Shown here piece after piece: positions 45,574-56,374 of a stretch of 64,000 nucleotides of DNA (positions are counted from its first letter, which is position 1; every line of letters starts with the position of its first letter). The notes beneath the pieces were generated by a model. It saw nothing but the letters and a program-made list of their open reading frames with translations, made no database searches and was not told the DNA's origin. A program made the translations under genes and the position numbers. The stretch comes from Mesonia profundi (GTDB lineage Bacteria > Bacteroidota > Bacteroidia > Flavobacteriales > Flavobacteriaceae): assembly GCF_031085155.1 (NCBI RefSeq), contig NZ_JAVHUL010000001.1:1-64000 (forward strand). Direction: 5' to 3'.

Positions 45574-47268
45574 TTAAAATCTAGCCATTAGTTGTAAGTG
45601 CACTTTAGTGTTGCTAAAATTAAAGCCTTGTCCCTTTGTTTTTCCGTTAGCGAACATGAGTTTTAAGTGACCTACTTTGGTTTTTAGTCCCATTCCAAAG
45701 CCTAAGCTTAGCAAGTTTTCTTTGTTTTTGATTTCTGGAGTCTCTAAATAGGCGAAGTCAGTAATGGTATGGGCGTAAATACTTGCAGAAAGTAGGTATT
45801 GGTATTCTAACTGAAAGGCACTGAATAGTTTAGCGTTGATGCTGTTTTCTTCAAACCCTCTAATGCTATTGATTCCGCCTATGCGAGGAAGTTCGTTCGT
45901 AAGGTAGGAACCTGAATTTAAAAACCCAGATGTGTTGTTTAAGCTTATGGCATTTCTGGGGTTGAGCAAATATTGATATTGAACTTTGATGTTGTAGAGT
46001 TGTTGTGGTTCTTTCTTTGAATTTGTCTTTCGTGAACCTATGCCAACTTTTGTATTGATAAAAGAATTTCTTCGGAAAAATAAATTTGGATGACGCTTTA
46101 AGTAAATTTGTGCTCCCATTAAGAGCCTTTTGCTGTCAAAATCCTCATTGAAAGAAATGAGGTTTTCGTTTTGTAGGTTGTTAGAGCTTTCGTTGAAGTA
46201 ACCTATGCTAAATTTTAAATTTGGGTTGAGCTGGTGATTCGCTTGGATGCTTTTTTGCGTGTTGGTGTAGGTAGAGTCTCTTTTAAATAAATTGAGATTC
46301 AATTCTACTCCCAATGGGGTGTTGAATAAATAGGGTAATTCTAGATTAACGTCAAATTCTAATTGTTGTTCGCCGTCGTTTCGATAAAGAATGCTGAATT
46401 TCTCTCCAGCATTAAAATTGTTTTCGAGCTGTAGGTTTAAATAACCGTTAAATTCTAGCTTCTGGGTTTCTTCGTTGGTCGCGAATCCTACATATCCGTC
46501 AAAACTATTCGAGTTTTTCTTTTTTAAGTAAAGAAAGACGGTAGTGGAGTCTTTTTGAAAAAGCACTTCGGGGTTTCGGGTGGATTCGCTAAAACTTAGG
46601 TTTTCGAGTCGGTCTACTTTTTCGTCGATTACCTGTTTATTGAATAATTGTCCTTTTCTTAAGTGGAGATAGTGCTGAGTATAACTTTTTGGGAATTTCT
46701 CATAGCCTTTAATTTCAATTTTGGAAATGCTTCGGGTGCTGGAGGGAGTGTTTTGTAGTTTTCCGAAGAGAGAATCATTTCTTTTACTGATTTCTTTTAA
46801 TTCAGAGTACGTAAATGGTTTTCCTTGATTGGCTAGAAAATTATTGATCTCATTAATTTTTTCTTCTAGCTGCATTAATGGAATGGGGGTATAGTTTTTT
46901 TGGTCTACTTCTTTAAAGAGTTTCTTTTTTACTTTTTCAGAAAAGCTGTCTGGAAGTTGGGTATGTATATAGGTGTATTTTTGCTGAAGAGAAATTTGAT
47001 AGCTGTAGGTTTTAGTAGCTTCCGGATTCTTGTTTTTGGCTTTCTTTATTTCAGCATCAATATAGCCTCTTTTAAAAAGCTGTTGTTTAAAATCCGTCAA
47101 GGCAATTTGCATGGAATTGATGTTGGCATGATTTTTTTTATAATTTATTTCGGTTATAATTTCTTGCTCTTTTTCGCTTTCGCTGAATAGAAACAGATGT
47201 AGCTCTTGGCTAAAACTAGAATTAAAGCTGAGTAAAAAAAAGGGGTAAAGGAGTGTTTTGAATTTCAA
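45574..47268 (-). CDS. Omp85/BamA-TamA-like outer-membrane protein
   Basis: A 564-residue outer-membrane protein with signal peptide (LYPFFLLSFNSSFSQ). The first part (to about 240) probably forms POTRA-type domains (RSISKIEIKGYEKFPKSYTQ ... RKGQLFNKQVIDEKVDRLENL), and the second is a beta-barrel with GGINSIRGFEEN, the conserved Arg-Gly-Phe lid-lock of the Omp85 family, and a terminal Phe (LQLMARF). It is shorter than BamA, nearer TamA or FhaC/TpsB size. Substrate unknown. Divergent from rpsL. Confidence 0.85.
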   Translation of the reverse strand: MKFKTLLYPFFLLSFNSSFSQELHLFLFSESEKEQEIITEINYKKNHANINSMQIALTDFKQQLFKRGYIDAEIKKAKNKNPEATKTYSYQISLQQKYTYIHTQLPDSFSEKVKKKLFKEVDQKNYTPIPLMQLEEKINEINNFLANQGKPFTYSELKEISKRNDSLFGKLQNTPSSTRSISKIEIKGYEKFPKSYTQHYLHLRKGQLFNKQVIDEKVDRLENLSFSESTRNPEVLFQKDSTTVFLYLKKKNSNSFDGYVGFATNEETQKLEFNGYLNLQLENNFNAGEKFSILYRNDGEQQLEFDVNLELPYLFNTPLGVELNLNLFKRDSTYTNTQKSIQANHQLNPNLKFSIGYFNESSNNLQNENLISFNEDFDSKRLLMGAQIYLKRHPNLFFRRNSFINTKVGIGSRKTNSKKEPQQLYNIKVQYQYLLNPRNAISLNNTSGFLNSGSYLTNELPRIGGINSIRGFEENSINAKLFSAFQLEYQYLLSASIYAHTITDFAYLETPEIKNKENLLSLGFGMGLKTKVGHLKLMFANGKTKGQGFNFSNTKVHLQLMARF

Positions 47269-47358
47269 GAATGTCTTTTTAGGGATAACGAAGATAAAAC
47301 GAAAATAGCGTACAATTTGCTAAGAATCAAAATCTCACTGAAATTTAATTCATATTTA

Positions 47359-47389
47359 TTTGAATATTTCAGATTTATTTCTAAATTTG
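47359..47389 (+). promoter_or_regulatory. Promoter of the str-S10-spc-alpha supercluster
   Basis: TTTG (47359-47362), 19-base spacer, TAAATTTG (47382-47389): an exact Bacteroidetes promoter, with the rpsL ATG 54 bases downstream. It is the best promoter match in the window. Confidence 0.85.
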
Positions 47390-47443
47390 CAAACCCTAAA
47401 AATAGGGGAAATATTTTTTAACATAATTAGTGTAAAAGAAATT

Positions 47444-47818
47444 ATGCCAACAATTTCACAATTAGTACGTAAAGGAAGAACCAAAATAACTAAGAAGAGT
47501 AAATCGGCTGCTTTGGATTCGTGCCCACAACGTCGTGGAGTTTGTACGCGTGTTTATACAACTACACCTAAGAAACCTAACTCAGCGATGCGTAAAGTAG
47601 CGAGAGTAAGGTTAACAAACGGTAAGGAAGTTAACGCATACATTCCAGGAGAGGGACACAATCTACAAGAGCACTCGATAGTATTAGTTAGAGGTGGAAG
47701 GGTAAAAGATTTACCAGGAGTTAGATACCATATTGTTCGTGGAGCCTTAGATACCGCAGGTGTTGAAGGAAGAACGCAAAGAAGATCTAAGTACGGTGCC
47801 AAACGCCCTAAGAAGTAA
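47444..47818 (+). CDS. rpsL: 30S ribosomal protein S12
   Basis: A 124-residue decoding-centre protein. [11 protein letters not shown] opens it; [19 protein letters not shown] and [17 protein letters not shown] are invariant. The lysines that mutate to streptomycin resistance (E. coli K42 and K87) are present as wild type. I start at ATG 47444; the longer frame to 47360 lies across the promoter. First gene of the cluster, 23 bases before rpsG. Confidence 0.98.
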   Translation: MPTISQLVRKGRTKITKKSKSAALDSCPQRRGVCTRVYTTTPKKPNSAMRKVARVRLTNGKEVNAYIPGEGHNLQEHSIVLVRGGRVKDLPGVRYHIVRGALDTAGVEGRTQRRSKYGAKRPKK

Positions 47819-47841
47819 TTAACAACTTTTAAAGAGAAGAC

Positions 47842-48318
47842 ATGAGAAAAAAACAGGCAAAAAAGAGACCTCTTTTACCGGATCCAAAGTTTAATGATCA
47901 GTTAGTGACGCGTTTCGTTAACATGATGATGTGGGATGGTAAGAAATCGGTAGCTTTTAAGATTTTCTATGACGCCATGGCGATTGTAGAGGAAAAAAAT
48001 CAGGACGAAGAAAAAACCGCTTTAGAGTTGTGGAAAGATGCTTTATCTAACGTTATGCCTCACGTTGAAGTGAGAAGTAGACGTGTTGGAGGAGCTACAT
48101 TTCAAATTCCAAACCAGATTAGACCAGACCGAAAAGTATCAACCGCTATGAAGTGGTTAATCTCATTTTCGCGTAAACGTAACGAAAAAGGAATGGCTGC
48201 AAAATTAGCTGCTGAAGTTTTAGCTGCGGCTAAAGAAGAGGGTGCTGCGGTTAAGAAAAGAGTAGATACGCATAGAATGGCAGAAGCAAATAAAGCATTC
48301 TCACACTTTAGATTCTAG
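47842..48318 (+). CDS. rpsG: 30S ribosomal protein S7
   Basis: A 158-residue protein that nucleates assembly of the 30S head and touches the E site. [39 protein letters not shown] and [15 protein letters not shown] are characteristic. Five bases before fusA. In other bacteria it represses the str operon; no such target is evident here. Confidence 0.98.
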   Translation: MRKKQAKKRPLLPDPKFNDQLVTRFVNMMMWDGKKSVAFKIFYDAMAIVEEKNQDEEKTALELWKDALSNVMPHVEVRSRRVGGATFQIPNQIRPDRKVSTAMKWLISFSRKRNEKGMAAKLAAEVLAAAKEEGAAVKKRVDTHRMAEANKAFSHFRF

Positions 48319-48323
48319 AAACA

Positions 48324-50432
48324 ATGGCACAAAGAGATTTAAAATATACAAGAAATATTGGTATTGCAGCGCATATTGATGCTGGAAAAACAACCACTAC
48401 CGAGCGTATTTTGTTTTATACAGGGGTAAATCATAAGATAGGTGAGACGCACCAAGGTGCTGCTACTATGGACTGGATGGAGCAGGAGCAGGAAAGAGGT
48501 ATTACAATTACTTCTGCTGCAACGCACTGTAAATGGATGTATAAAGATACAGAGTTTACAGTAAATATTATCGATACTCCAGGTCACGTTGACTTTACAG
48601 TAGAGGTAGAGCGTTCTTTGCGTGTATTGGATGGTGTTGTTGCTTTGTTTAGTGCGGTAGATGGTGTGGAGCCACAGTCTGAAACCGTTTGGAGGCAGGC
48701 AGATAAATATAAAGTACCTAGATTAGGATTTGTAAATAAAATGGACCGTCAGGGTGCAGATTTCTTTAATGTGTGTAAGCAAGTTAGAGAGATGCTTGGA
48801 GGTAATCCAGTACCATTGCAGGTTCCTATTGGTGATGAGTTAGATTTTAAAGGTGTAGTTGATTTGATTTCCAAAAAAGCAGTTGTTTGGGATGATGATA
48901 ACTTCGGGATGACTTATAGTGAAATTGAGATTCCTGCAGAACTTTTAGAAGATGTAAATAAATACAGAGCTGAGCTAGTTGAAGCTGTGGCAGAATATGA
49001 TGAAACCTTAATGGAGAAATTCTTTGAGGATGAAAGTTCTATTACAGAAGATGAAATTATTGCAGCTTTAAGAGCAGCTACTATAGATATGTCTATCATA
49101 CCTATGATGTGTGGTTCTGCTTTTAAAAATAAAGGAGTTCAGGCGATGTTAGATGCTGTAATGCGTTACTTGCCTTCTCCGGTAGATATTGAGGCTATTG
49201 AAGGAACTAATCCTGATACAGGTGCCGAAGAATCTCGTAAGCCAAATGTAGACTCTCCTTTTTCTGCATTAGCATTTAAAATTGCTACCGATCCTTTTGT
49301 AGGTCGTTTAGCTTTCTTTAGAACGTATTCAGGTTCTTTAGATGCTGGGTCTTATGTTTTGAATAATAGATCTGGTAAAAAAGAAAGAATTTCTAGAATG
49401 TATCAAATGCACGCTAACAAGCAAGAGCCTATTGATAGAATTGAGGCTGGAGATATTGGAGCAGCAGTTGGGTTTAAAGATATTAAAACGGGAGATACTT
49501 TGACCGATTTAGATCATCCTATTGTTTTAGAATCTATGACTTTTCCAGCACCAGTAATTGGTATTGCGGTAGAGCCAAAGACTAAGGCAGATGTGGATAA
49601 GATGGGGATGGCTTTAGCTAAATTAGCAGAAGAAGATCCAACTTTCGTGGTGAAAACGGACGAGATTTCAGGTCAAACTATTATTTCTGGTATGGGAGAA
49701 TTGCATATCGAAATTCTAGTAGATCGTTTAAAAAGGGAATTTAAAGTAGAGGTGAGTGAGGGTGAGCCTCAGGTAGAGTACAAAGAAGCGGTAACTAAGA
49801 CTACAGAGCATAGAGAGGTTTATAAGAAACAATCTGGTGGTCGTGGTAAGTTTGCTGATATTGTATTTGAAATGGGTCCTGTTGATGAGGATTTCGAAGG
49901 AACTGGTTTGCAGTTTGTAGATCAAATTAAAGGTGGACGTGTTCCAAAAGAGTTTATCCCATCTATAGAGAAAGGATTTACTCAAGCGATGAAAAACGGA
50001 CCTTTGGCTGGTTTCCAGATGGATAGTTTAAAAGTTACTTTAAAGGATGGTTCTTTTCATCCTGTAGATTCAGATCAACTATCTTTCGAGTTGGCAGCAA
50101 AAATGGGTTATAAAGCAGCGGCAAAAGGAGCTGGTGCAATTATTCTTGAGCCAATGATGAAGAATGAGGTGGTAACTCCAGAGGAAAATATGGGGGATAT
50201 CGTAGGTGACCTTAACAAACGAAGAGGTCAAGTTAACGATATGTCAGATAGATCTGGGGCGAAAGTAATTAAAGCATTAGTGCCTTTGGCAGAAATGTTT
50301 GGTTATGTAACTACGCTAAGAACTTTATCTTCGGGTAGAGCAACTTCTACAATGGAATTTTCTCACTTTGCTGAAACTCCTTCAAATATTTCTGAAGAAG
50401 TGATCAAAGCAGCAAAAGGAACTAACGACTAA
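48324..50432 (+). CDS. fusA: Elongation factor G
   Basis: A 702-residue translational GTPase that drives tRNA-mRNA translocation. AHIDAGKT at 16-23 is the P-loop, [14 protein letters not shown] switch [21 protein letters not shown] the G3 region and [11 protein letters not shown]4. Domains II-V follow at full length. In many bacteria tuf follows; here rpsJ follows after 11 bases. Confidence 0.98.
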   Translation: MAQRDLKYTRNIGIAAHIDAGKTTTTERILFYTGVNHKIGETHQGAATMDWMEQEQERGITITSAATHCKWMYKDTEFTVNIIDTPGHVDFTVEVERSLRVLDGVVALFSAVDGVEPQSETVWRQADKYKVPRLGFVNKMDRQGADFFNVCKQVREMLGGNPVPLQVPIGDELDFKGVVDLISKKAVVWDDDNFGMTYSEIEIPAELLEDVNKYRAELVEAVAEYDETLMEKFFEDESSITEDEIIAALRAATIDMSIIPMMCGSAFKNKGVQAMLDAVMRYLPSPVDIEAIEGTNPDTGAEESRKPNVDSPFSALAFKIATDPFVGRLAFFRTYSGSLDAGSYVLNNRSGKKERISRMYQMHANKQEPIDRIEAGDIGAAVGFKDIKTGDTLTDLDHPIVLESMTFPAPVIGIAVEPKTKADVDKMGMALAKLAEEDPTFVVKTDEISGQTIISGMGELHIEILVDRLKREFKVEVSEGEPQVEYKEAVTKTTEHREVYKKQSGGRGKFADIVFEMGPVDEDFEGTGLQFVDQIKGGRVPKEFIPSIEKGFTQAMKNGPLAGFQMDSLKVTLKDGSFHPVDSDQLSFELAAKMGYKAAAKGAGAIILEPMMKNEVVTPEENMGDIVGDLNKRRGQVNDMSDRSGAKVIKALVPLAEMFGYVTTLRTLSSGRATSTMEFSHFAETPSNISEEVIKAAKGTND

Positions 50433-50443
50433 TATCAAGTAAC

Positions 50444-50749
50444 ATGAGTCAGAAAATCAGAATAAAATTAAAATCTTACGATTATAACTTGGTAGATAAA
50501 TCTGCTGAGAAGATTGTAAAAACAGTAAAAACTACTGGAGCTGTAGTAACGGGTCCAATCCCATTGCCAACACATAAAAAGATATTTACCGTATTGCGTT
50601 CTCCGCACGTTAACAAAAAAGCAAGAGAGCAATTTCAACTTAGTTCTTACAAAAGACTATTAGATATCTACTCTTCTTCTTCAAAAACGATTGATGCGTT
50701 AATGAAATTAGAGTTGCCAAGTGGTGTGGAAGTAGAGATTAAAGTTTAA
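50444..50749 (+). CDS. rpsJ: 30S ribosomal protein S10
   Basis: A 101-residue protein of the 30S head, also the NusE partner of NusB in antitermination. [20 protein letters not shown] and [25 protein letters not shown] are invariant segments. The next gene, rplC, is unusually far (204 bases) because of a repeat and hairpin. Confidence 0.98.
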   Translation: MSQKIRIKLKSYDYNLVDKSAEKIVKTVKTTGAVVTGPIPLPTHKKIFTVLRSPHVNKKAREQFQLSSYKRLLDIYSSSSKTIDALMKLELPSGVEVEIKV

Positions 50750-50754
50750 TAAAT

Positions 50755-50845
50755 TTCTGCGGAAGCAGGAATCTCTAAATCCAAACTGGTTTTGTGAGAT
50801 TTCTATTTTGCAAGAAGGTAAAACAGATTCCTGCCTATGCAGGGA
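50755..50845. repeat. Inverted-repeat element between rpsJ and rplC
   Basis: Ends TTCTGCGGAAGCAGGAATCT (50755-50774) and AGATTCCTGCCTATGCAGGG (50825-50844) are imperfect inverted copies, each itself with a small CTGC...GCAG hairpin. About 91 bases long, with no ORF. It has the form of a small palindromic dispersed element. Confidence 0.65.
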
Positions 50846-50889
50846 ACTACATGTCTGGAGCTTCGTGCGAAGGAAAAACGGAAAGATAC

Positions 50890-50927
50890 ATTCAGGATTG
50901 GAAGGTATTTTCAATCCTGAATATTTT
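50890..50927 (+). terminator. Hairpin plus T-run ahead of rplC (possible attenuator)
   Basis: A perfect 11-bp stem, ATTCAGGATTG (50890-50900) with CAATCCTGAAT (50912-50922), followed by ATTTTT. It lies within an operon, so it may act as a partial terminator or regulatory leader for rplC onward. Confidence 0.55.
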
Positions 50928-50953
50928 TAAATAAATAATTTAAATAAATAATT

Positions 50954-51568
50954 ATGTCTGGGTTAATAGGAAAAAAAATCGGTATGACCAGCATTTTTGA
51001 CGAGAACGGGAAGAACATTCCTTGTACCGTTATTCAAGCTGGACCATGCGTAGTTACCCAAGTCAGAACCAATGAGGTTGACGGGTACGAAGCACTTCAA
51101 CTTGGTTTCGATGACAAATCAGACAAAGCTTCCACTAAAGCTGCTCAAGGGCACTTTAAAAAAGCTGGTACTGTTGCTAAACGCAAAGTTGTCGAGTTCC
51201 AAGGTTATAAGAGTGAACACAAATTAGGTGATGAAATCACCGTAGAACATTTTACCGAAGGAGAATTTGTTGATGTAGCAGGGACTTCTAAAGGAAAAGG
51301 TTTTCAGGGAGTCGTGAAAAGACACGGCTTTAGAGGATCTACAAGAACTCACGGTCAGCAAAGTATGTTGAGAGCGCCAGGTTCGGTTGGTGCTGCGTCG
51401 TATCCTGCGAGAATTTTCAAGGGAATGCGTATGGCCGGAAGAATGGGTGGAGAAAAAGTGAAAGTACAAAATCTTAAAGTGTTAAAAGTTGTGACAGACA
51501 AGAATTTGATTGTTGTTAAGGGGTGTGTTCCTGGTCACAAAAACGCTTACGTAACTATTCAGAAGTAA
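50954..51568 (+). CDS. rplC: 50S ribosomal protein L3
   Basis: A 204-residue early-assembly protein near the peptidyl-transferase centre. [40 protein letters not shown] and [20 protein letters not shown] mark it. By alignment the Gln methylated in E. coli L3 is not conserved. Preceded by a direct repeat of AAATAAATAATT. Its TAA overlaps the rplD ATG by one base. Confidence 0.98.
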   Translation: MSGLIGKKIGMTSIFDENGKNIPCTVIQAGPCVVTQVRTNEVDGYEALQLGFDDKSDKASTKAAQGHFKKAGTVAKRKVVEFQGYKSEHKLGDEITVEHFTEGEFVDVAGTSKGKGFQGVVKRHGFRGSTRTHGQQSMLRAPGSVGAASYPARIFKGMRMAGRMGGEKVKVQNLKVLKVVTDKNLIVVKGCVPGHKNAYVTIQK

Positions 51569-52197
51569 TGAAAGTAGCAGTTGTAGATATTAAAGGAAAA
51601 GAAACAGGTAGAGAGGCAAACCTTTCTGATGCTGTTTTCGGAATAGAGCCTAATGATCATGCTGTATATTTAGATGTAAAGCAATTCTTGGCTAATCAAA
51701 GACAAGGAACGCATAAAGCTAAAGAACGCGCAGAGATCGTAGGAAGTACTAGAAAAATCAAAAAGCAAAAGGGTACTGGTACCGCTAGAGCTGGTAGTAT
51801 TAAGTCTGGTATTTTTAGAGGTGGAGGTCGTATTTTTGGACCAAGACCAAGAAATTATGGTTTTAAATTGAATAAGAACTTAAAGCGTCTTGCACGTAAA
51901 TCAGTTCTTAGTCAGAAGGCTAAAAACAACGAAATAGTTGTGGTAGAAGATTTTAAATTTGATGCTCCAAAAACAAAAAACTTAATTGAAGTTTTAAAGG
52001 GAATTGGTGCTGATAGTAAAAAATCTCTAATAATCTTGGGTGATTCAAATAAAAATGTATATTTGTCATCACGTAATTTAAAAACTTCTGAAGTTATAAC
52101 TTCCTCTGAGCTAAGTACTTATAAAATACTTAATGCTAAAAAAGTGGTAGTTTTAGAAGGTGCGTTAGAAGGAATTGAAACGAACTTGAGTAAATAA
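51568..52197 (+). CDS. rplD: 50S ribosomal protein L4
   Basis: A 209-residue protein; KKQKGTGTARAGSIKSGIFR and GGGRIFGPRPRNYGFKLN form the loop that lines the exit tunnel. ATG 51568 ([12 protein letters not shown]) overlaps the rplC stop (TAATG), which supports coupling; the longer frame is an artefact of rplC. In E. coli L4 represses the S10 operon. Confidence 0.97.
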   Translation: MKVAVVDIKGKETGREANLSDAVFGIEPNDHAVYLDVKQFLANQRQGTHKAKERAEIVGSTRKIKKQKGTGTARAGSIKSGIFRGGGRIFGPRPRNYGFKLNKNLKRLARKSVLSQKAKNNEIVVVEDFKFDAPKTKNLIEVLKGIGADSKKSLIILGDSNKNVYLSSRNLKTSEVITSSELSTYKILNAKKVVVLEGALEGIETNLSK

Positions 52198-52202
52198 ACG
52201 TT

Positions 52203-52493
52203 ATGAGTATCTTAATAAAACCTATTATTACAGAAAAAGCAACTAGCGATAGTGAATTAAACAATCGCTTTGCATTTGTAGTAAATAATAAGTCGAACAA
52301 GATTGAAATTAAAGATGCAGTTGAGTCTGCTTATGGCGTTTCGGTTGAAAAAGTTCGCACAATGAATGTCCGTCCTGATCGCAAATCTCGTTATACAAAA
52401 ACGGGGGTTGTAACTGGTAAAACAAATGCTTATAAGAAGGCAATTGTACAGGTGGCGGAAGGAGAAACTATAGATTTATATACTAATCTTTAA
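52203..52493 (+). CDS. rplW: 50S ribosomal protein L23
   Basis: A 96-residue protein at the exit of the tunnel, a docking site for trigger factor and SRP. ILIKPIITEKATSDSELNN and VEKVRTMNVRPDRKSRYTKTG are typical; length normal. Five bases after rplD. Confidence 0.97.
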   Translation: MSILIKPIITEKATSDSELNNRFAFVVNNKSNKIEIKDAVESAYGVSVEKVRTMNVRPDRKSRYTKTGVVTGKTNAYKKAIVQVAEGETIDLYTNL

Positions 52494-52503
52494 GAATTAG
52501 AGA

Positions 52504-53331
52504 ATGTCGGTTAGAAAGTTAAAACCAATCACTCCTGGTCAGCGTTTTAGAGTAGTTAATGGGTATGACGCCATTAGTACTGATAAGCCGGAGAAGAGCT
52601 TGCTCGCTCCGAACAAAAGATCTGGAGGTAGAAACAGTCAAGGGAAAATGACCATGCGCTACATTGGTGGTGGTCATAAAAAGCGCTATCGTATCATCGA
52701 TTTTAAGAGAGACAAATCAGGAATTCCTGCAACTGTCGCTTCTATAGAATATGATCCGAATAGAACTGCTTTTATTGCGTTGTTAAATTACCAAGATGGA
52801 GAGAAGCGTTACGTGATCGCTCAAAATGGTCTACAGGTGGGTCAAAATTTAGTTTCTGGTACTGCAGATGTAGCTACAGAAATTGGAAATGCAATGCCGT
52901 TAAATCAAATTCCATTAGGTACTATTATTTCTTGTATTGAGCTTCGTCCTGGACAAGGAGCTGTAATGGCTAGAAGTGCAGGTTCTTTTGCTCAATTGAT
53001 GGCGAGAGAAGGGAAATACGCTACAGTTAAACTTCCTTCTGGTGAAGTCAGAATGATATTAGCGGGCTGTATGGCGACTATTGGTGCTGTTTCGAATAGT
53101 GATCATCAGTTGTTAGTGTCTGGTAAGGCTGGTAGAAGTAGATGGTTAGGAAGAAGACCTAGAACAAGACCTGTGGTGATGAACCCTGTCGATCACCCAA
53201 TGGGAGGTGGAGAAGGAAAATCAGCTGGAGGTCATCCAAGATCTAGAAAAGGTCTTCCTGCTAAAGGTTTCAGAACTCGTTCTAAAACCAAGTCGAGTAA
53301 TAAGTATATTGTAGAACGTAGAAAGAAATAA
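52504..53331 (+). CDS. rplB: 50S ribosomal protein L2
   Basis: A 275-residue protein needed for subunit joining and peptidyl transfer. [20 protein letters not shown] contains the conserved His equivalent to E. coli H229, and [25 protein letters not shown] lies near the start. Confidence 0.98.
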   Translation: MSVRKLKPITPGQRFRVVNGYDAISTDKPEKSLLAPNKRSGGRNSQGKMTMRYIGGGHKKRYRIIDFKRDKSGIPATVASIEYDPNRTAFIALLNYQDGEKRYVIAQNGLQVGQNLVSGTADVATEIGNAMPLNQIPLGTIISCIELRPGQGAVMARSAGSFAQLMAREGKYATVKLPSGEVRMILAGCMATIGAVSNSDHQLLVSGKAGRSRWLGRRPRTRPVVMNPVDHPMGGGEGKSAGGHPRSRKGLPAKGFRTRSKTKSSNKYIVERRKK

Positions 53332-53337
53332 TAAGAT

Positions 53338-53616
53338 ATGGCACGTTCATTAAAAAAAGGACCTTACGTTCACTATAAGTTAGAGAGAAAGGTAGCTCAA
53401 AATGTTGAGTCTGGTAAGAAGTCTGTGATCAAAACATGGTCTAGAGCTTCTATGATTACTCCAGATTTTGTAGGGCAAACTATAGGAGTTCATAACGGGA
53501 AGCAATTTGTGCCTGTATATGTAACAGAGAATATGGTAGGTCATAAACTAGGAGAATTTTCACCAACTCGCTCGTATAGAGGACATCAAGGTGCGAAAAA
53601 TAAAGGTAAAAAATAA
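53338..53616 (+). CDS. rpsS: 30S ribosomal protein S19
   Basis: A 92-residue head protein touching 23S rRNA at a bridge. [41 protein letters not shown] and [15 protein letters not shown] are signatures. Six bases after rplB. Confidence 0.98.
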   Translation: MARSLKKGPYVHYKLERKVAQNVESGKKSVIKTWSRASMITPDFVGQTIGVHNGKQFVPVYVTENMVGHKLGEFSPTRSYRGHQGAKNKGKK

Positions 53617-53624
53617 TTGAAGCT

Positions 53625-54032
53625 ATGGGAGTTCGTAAAAGAGAAAGAGCAGAGCAAATAAAGGAAGCTAAAAAGCAGATAGCTTTTGCAAAACTAAATA
53701 ACTGCCCTACTTCCCCACGAAAAATGCGCTTAGTAGCGGATTTAGTAAGGGGTGAAGGTGTAGAAAAAGCGCTTCAAATCTTGAAATTCAATTCTAAAGA
53801 AGCTTCTCGTAGATTGGAGAAACTTTTGTTGTCGGCTATAGCTAACTGGCAAGCAAAAAATGAAGATGCGAGTGTTGAAGAGGCAGAGTTGTTTGTAAAA
53901 GAAATTCGTGTGGATGGTGGGAGTATGTTGAAAAGACTTCGTCCTGCACCACAAGGAAGAGCACATAGAATAAGAAAAAGATCAAACCACGTTACATTAG
54001 TGTTGGGATCTAAAAATAATACACAAAGCTAA
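53625..54032 (+). CDS. rplV: 50S ribosomal protein L22
   Basis: A 135-residue protein with a tunnel-lining beta-hairpin ([22 protein letters not shown]). Bears a short N-terminal extension ([17 protein letters not shown]) ahead of the conserved [22 protein letters not shown]. Confidence 0.97.
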   Translation: MGVRKRERAEQIKEAKKQIAFAKLNNCPTSPRKMRLVADLVRGEGVEKALQILKFNSKEASRRLEKLLLSAIANWQAKNEDASVEEAELFVKEIRVDGGSMLKRLRPAPQGRAHRIRKRSNHVTLVLGSKNNTQS

Positions 54033-54040
54033 GAAGTAGT

Positions 54041-54766
54041 ATGGGACAAAAAACAAATCCAATCGGAAATAGACTTGGTATCATTCGTGGATGGGAATCT
54101 AATTGGTACGGAGGAAATGACTACGGCGATAAATTAGCTGAGGACGATAAGATTAGAAAGTATATCCATGCTCGTCTTTCTAAAGCTAGTGTATCTAGAG
54201 TAATTATTGAGCGTACGCTTAAACTTGTAACCGTTACTATCACTACAGCTAGACCTGGTATTATTATTGGGAAAGGTGGGCAAGAGGTAGACAAGTTAAA
54301 AGAGGAGCTTAAGAAAATTACTGGAAAAGAGGTTCAGGTTAATATTTTTGAAATCAAAAGACCTGAAGTTGATGCACATCTAGTAGGAGCAAGTATTGCT
54401 AGGCAAATTGAGAATAGAATCTCATACCGTCGTGCAATAAAGATGGCTATTGCTGCTGCAATGCGTATGAATTCTGAAGGAATCAAGATCCAAATTTCTG
54501 GCCGTTTAAACGGAGCAGAGATGGCACGTTCAGAGTCGTACAAAGATGGAAGAATTCCTCTTTCCACTTTTAGAGCCGATATTGACTATGCTTTAGTGGA
54601 AGCTCACACTACTTACGGTAGATTGGGTATTAAAGTATGGATCATGAAAGGTGAGGTTTACGGAAAAAGAGAACTTTCTCCACTTGTTGGATTGTCTAAG
54701 AAGCAAGGAGGAAAATCTGGATCTGGATCTGGTCGAGGTGGTAACAAGTCACGTCGTAGAAAGTAA
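54041..54766 (+). CDS. rpsC: 30S ribosomal protein S3
   Basis: A 241-residue protein at the mRNA entry channel. [18 protein letters not shown] opens it, the KH-domain motif [17 protein letters not shown] follows, and the C-terminus ends in a Gly/Ser/Arg-rich tail ([18 protein letters not shown]). Confidence 0.98.
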   Translation: MGQKTNPIGNRLGIIRGWESNWYGGNDYGDKLAEDDKIRKYIHARLSKASVSRVIIERTLKLVTVTITTARPGIIIGKGGQEVDKLKEELKKITGKEVQVNIFEIKRPEVDAHLVGASIARQIENRISYRRAIKMAIAAAMRMNSEGIKIQISGRLNGAEMARSESYKDGRIPLSTFRADIDYALVEAHTTYGRLGIKVWIMKGEVYGKRELSPLVGLSKKQGGKSGSGSGRGGNKSRRRK

Positions 54767-54784
54767 TTTTTTAAAGAATAAGAA

Positions 54785-55204
54785 ATGTTACAGCCTAAGA
54801 GAACAAAATATCGTAAGCAACAAAAAGGACGTATGAAAGGAAATGCCGGAAGAGGGCATAGGCTTTCAAACGGTACTTTCGGAATCAAATCATTAGACTC
54901 TAATTTTGTTACTGCGCGCCAAATTGAAGCTGCACGTATTGCAGCCACTCGTTATATGAAAAGGGAAGGATCTTTATGGATCAAAATTTTCCCAGACAAG
55001 CCAATTACTAAAAAGCCTCTTGAGGTTCGTATGGGTAAAGGTAAGGGTAACGTAGAGTATTGGGCAGCAGTTGTCAAACCGGGAAGAATTTTATTCGAAA
55101 TTGGAGGGGTGCCTCAAGCCATTGCAAAAGAAGCATTGCGTTTAGCAGCTCAAAAATTACCGGTGAGAACCAAATTTATTATAGCTAGAGATTATCAAGA
55201 ATAA
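54785..55204 (+). CDS. rplP: 50S ribosomal protein L16
   Basis: A 139-residue protein at the A-site tRNA elbow. [34 protein letters not shown] and [20 protein letters not shown] identify it. Eighteen bases after rpsC. Confidence 0.98.
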   Translation: MLQPKRTKYRKQQKGRMKGNAGRGHRLSNGTFGIKSLDSNFVTARQIEAARIAATRYMKREGSLWIKIFPDKPITKKPLEVRMGKGKGNVEYWAAVVKPGRILFEIGGVPQAIAKEALRLAAQKLPVRTKFIIARDYQE

Positions 55205-55214
55205 TTTTTTAATT

Positions 55215-55406
55215 ATGAAACAATCAGAAGTAAAAGAATTATCTGTAGATGAGTTGCAGGAACAAGTAGCTAGCTCTGAACAATCTTATAGAGATTTGAA
55301 GATGGCACATGCAATCACGCCTTTAGATAACCCTGCACAGTTAAGATCTGTGAGAAGGACTATCGCGCGTTTGACTACAGAAATCACAAAAAGAGAATTA
55401 CAATAA
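55215..55406 (+). CDS. rpmC: 50S ribosomal protein L29
   Basis: A 63-residue two-helix protein near the tunnel exit. MKQSEVKELSVDELQEQV and NPAQLRSVRRTIARLTTEI are characteristic. Ten bases after rplP. Confidence 0.96.
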   Translation: MKQSEVKELSVDELQEQVASSEQSYRDLKMAHAITPLDNPAQLRSVRRTIARLTTEITKRELQ

Positions 55407-55421
55407 TTCTGCTGAAGTAAG

Positions 55422-55679
55422 ATGGAAAAAAGAAACTTAAGAAAAGAACGGGTAGGTGTTGTTACGAGTAGCAAAATGGAGAAATCTATTGTAGTTGCTG
55501 AAGTAAAAAAAATGAAACATCCCATGTACGGGAAGTTCGTTTTGAAAACTAAGAAATACGTAGCACACGACGAGACAAACGACTGCAACGAAGGAGATAC
55601 AGTTAGGATCATGGAAACAAGACCTATGAGTAAATCTAAATGTTGGAGATTAGTAGAAATAATTGAAAGAGCGAAGTAA
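55422..55679 (+). CDS. rpsQ: 30S ribosomal protein S17
   Basis: An 85-residue OB-fold primary rRNA-binding protein. [20 protein letters not shown] and [20 protein letters not shown] are signatures. Two bases before rplN. Confidence 0.97.
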   Translation: MEKRNLRKERVGVVTSSKMEKSIVVAEVKKMKHPMYGKFVLKTKKYVAHDETNDCNEGDTVRIMETRPMSKSKCWRLVEIIERAK

Positions 55680-55681
55680 TT

Positions 55682-56050
55682 ATGGTACAACAAGAGTCTA
55701 GATTAAAAGTAGCAGACAATACCGGAGCTAAAGAAGTTTTAGCAATTAGAGTATTGGGAGGTACAAAGAAGCGTTATGCTTCTGTTGGAGACAAAATCGT
55801 TGTTAGTGTAAAAGAAGCTACTCCTAATGGAAGCATTAAGAAGGGAGCAGTTTCAACAGCAGTTGTTGTTCGTACCAAAAAAGAAGTGCGTAGGGCTGAC
55901 GGATCATATATCCGTTTTGACGATAATGCTTGTGTCTTATTAAACCCAACGGGTGAGATGAGAGGAACACGTGTTTTTGGACCTGTTGCAAGAGAACTTC
56001 GTGATAAACAATTTATGAAGATTGTATCACTGGCACCAGAAGTGCTTTAA
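55682..56050 (+). CDS. rplN: 50S ribosomal protein L14
   Basis: A 122-residue protein at an intersubunit bridge and RsfS site. [39 protein letters not shown] and [14 protein letters not shown] are invariant. Confidence 0.98.
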   Translation: MVQQESRLKVADNTGAKEVLAIRVLGGTKKRYASVGDKIVVSVKEATPNGSIKKGAVSTAVVVRTKKEVRRADGSYIRFDDNACVLLNPTGEMRGTRVFGPVARELRDKQFMKIVSLAPEVL

Positions 56051-56060
56051 TACAGAAAAA

Positions 56061-56372
56061 ATGACAAAGCTTAAAATAAAATCAGGAGATACTGTACGTG
56101 TAATTGCTGGTGATCATAAAGGTCAAGAGGGGAAAGTACACAAAGTGTTGATGGCGAAAAATAAAGCAATTGTTGAAGGTGTGAATATGATCTCAAAACA
56201 TGAGAAGCCAAGCGCATCTAATCCGCAAGGAGGCATTGTGAAAAAAGAAGCACCTATACATATATCTAACTTGTCTTTATTAGATAAAGACGGGAACACC
56301 ACACGTGTGGGGTATAAGGTAGAAGGAGACAAAAAAGTAAGATTTTCAAAAAAATCTAATGAAGTAATTTAG
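56061..56372 (+). CDS. rplX: 50S ribosomal protein L24
   Basis: A 103-residue KOW-domain assembly initiator. [20 protein letters not shown] is the KOW motif. ATG 56061 ([10 protein letters not shown]) is chosen; an upstream extension into rplN is out of keeping with the family. Confidence 0.97.
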   Translation: MTKLKIKSGDTVRVIAGDHKGQEGKVHKVLMAKNKAIVEGVNMISKHEKPSASNPQGGIVKKEAPIHISNLSLLDKDGNTTRVGYKVEGDKKVRFSKKSNEVI

Positions 56373-56374
56373 TT

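Noticed and set aside
48324-50749. Missing tuf between fusA and rpsJ as a deletion
   Set aside because: In Bacteroidetes tuf is normally found elsewhere, near secE and the rpoBC region, so its absence here is ordinary.
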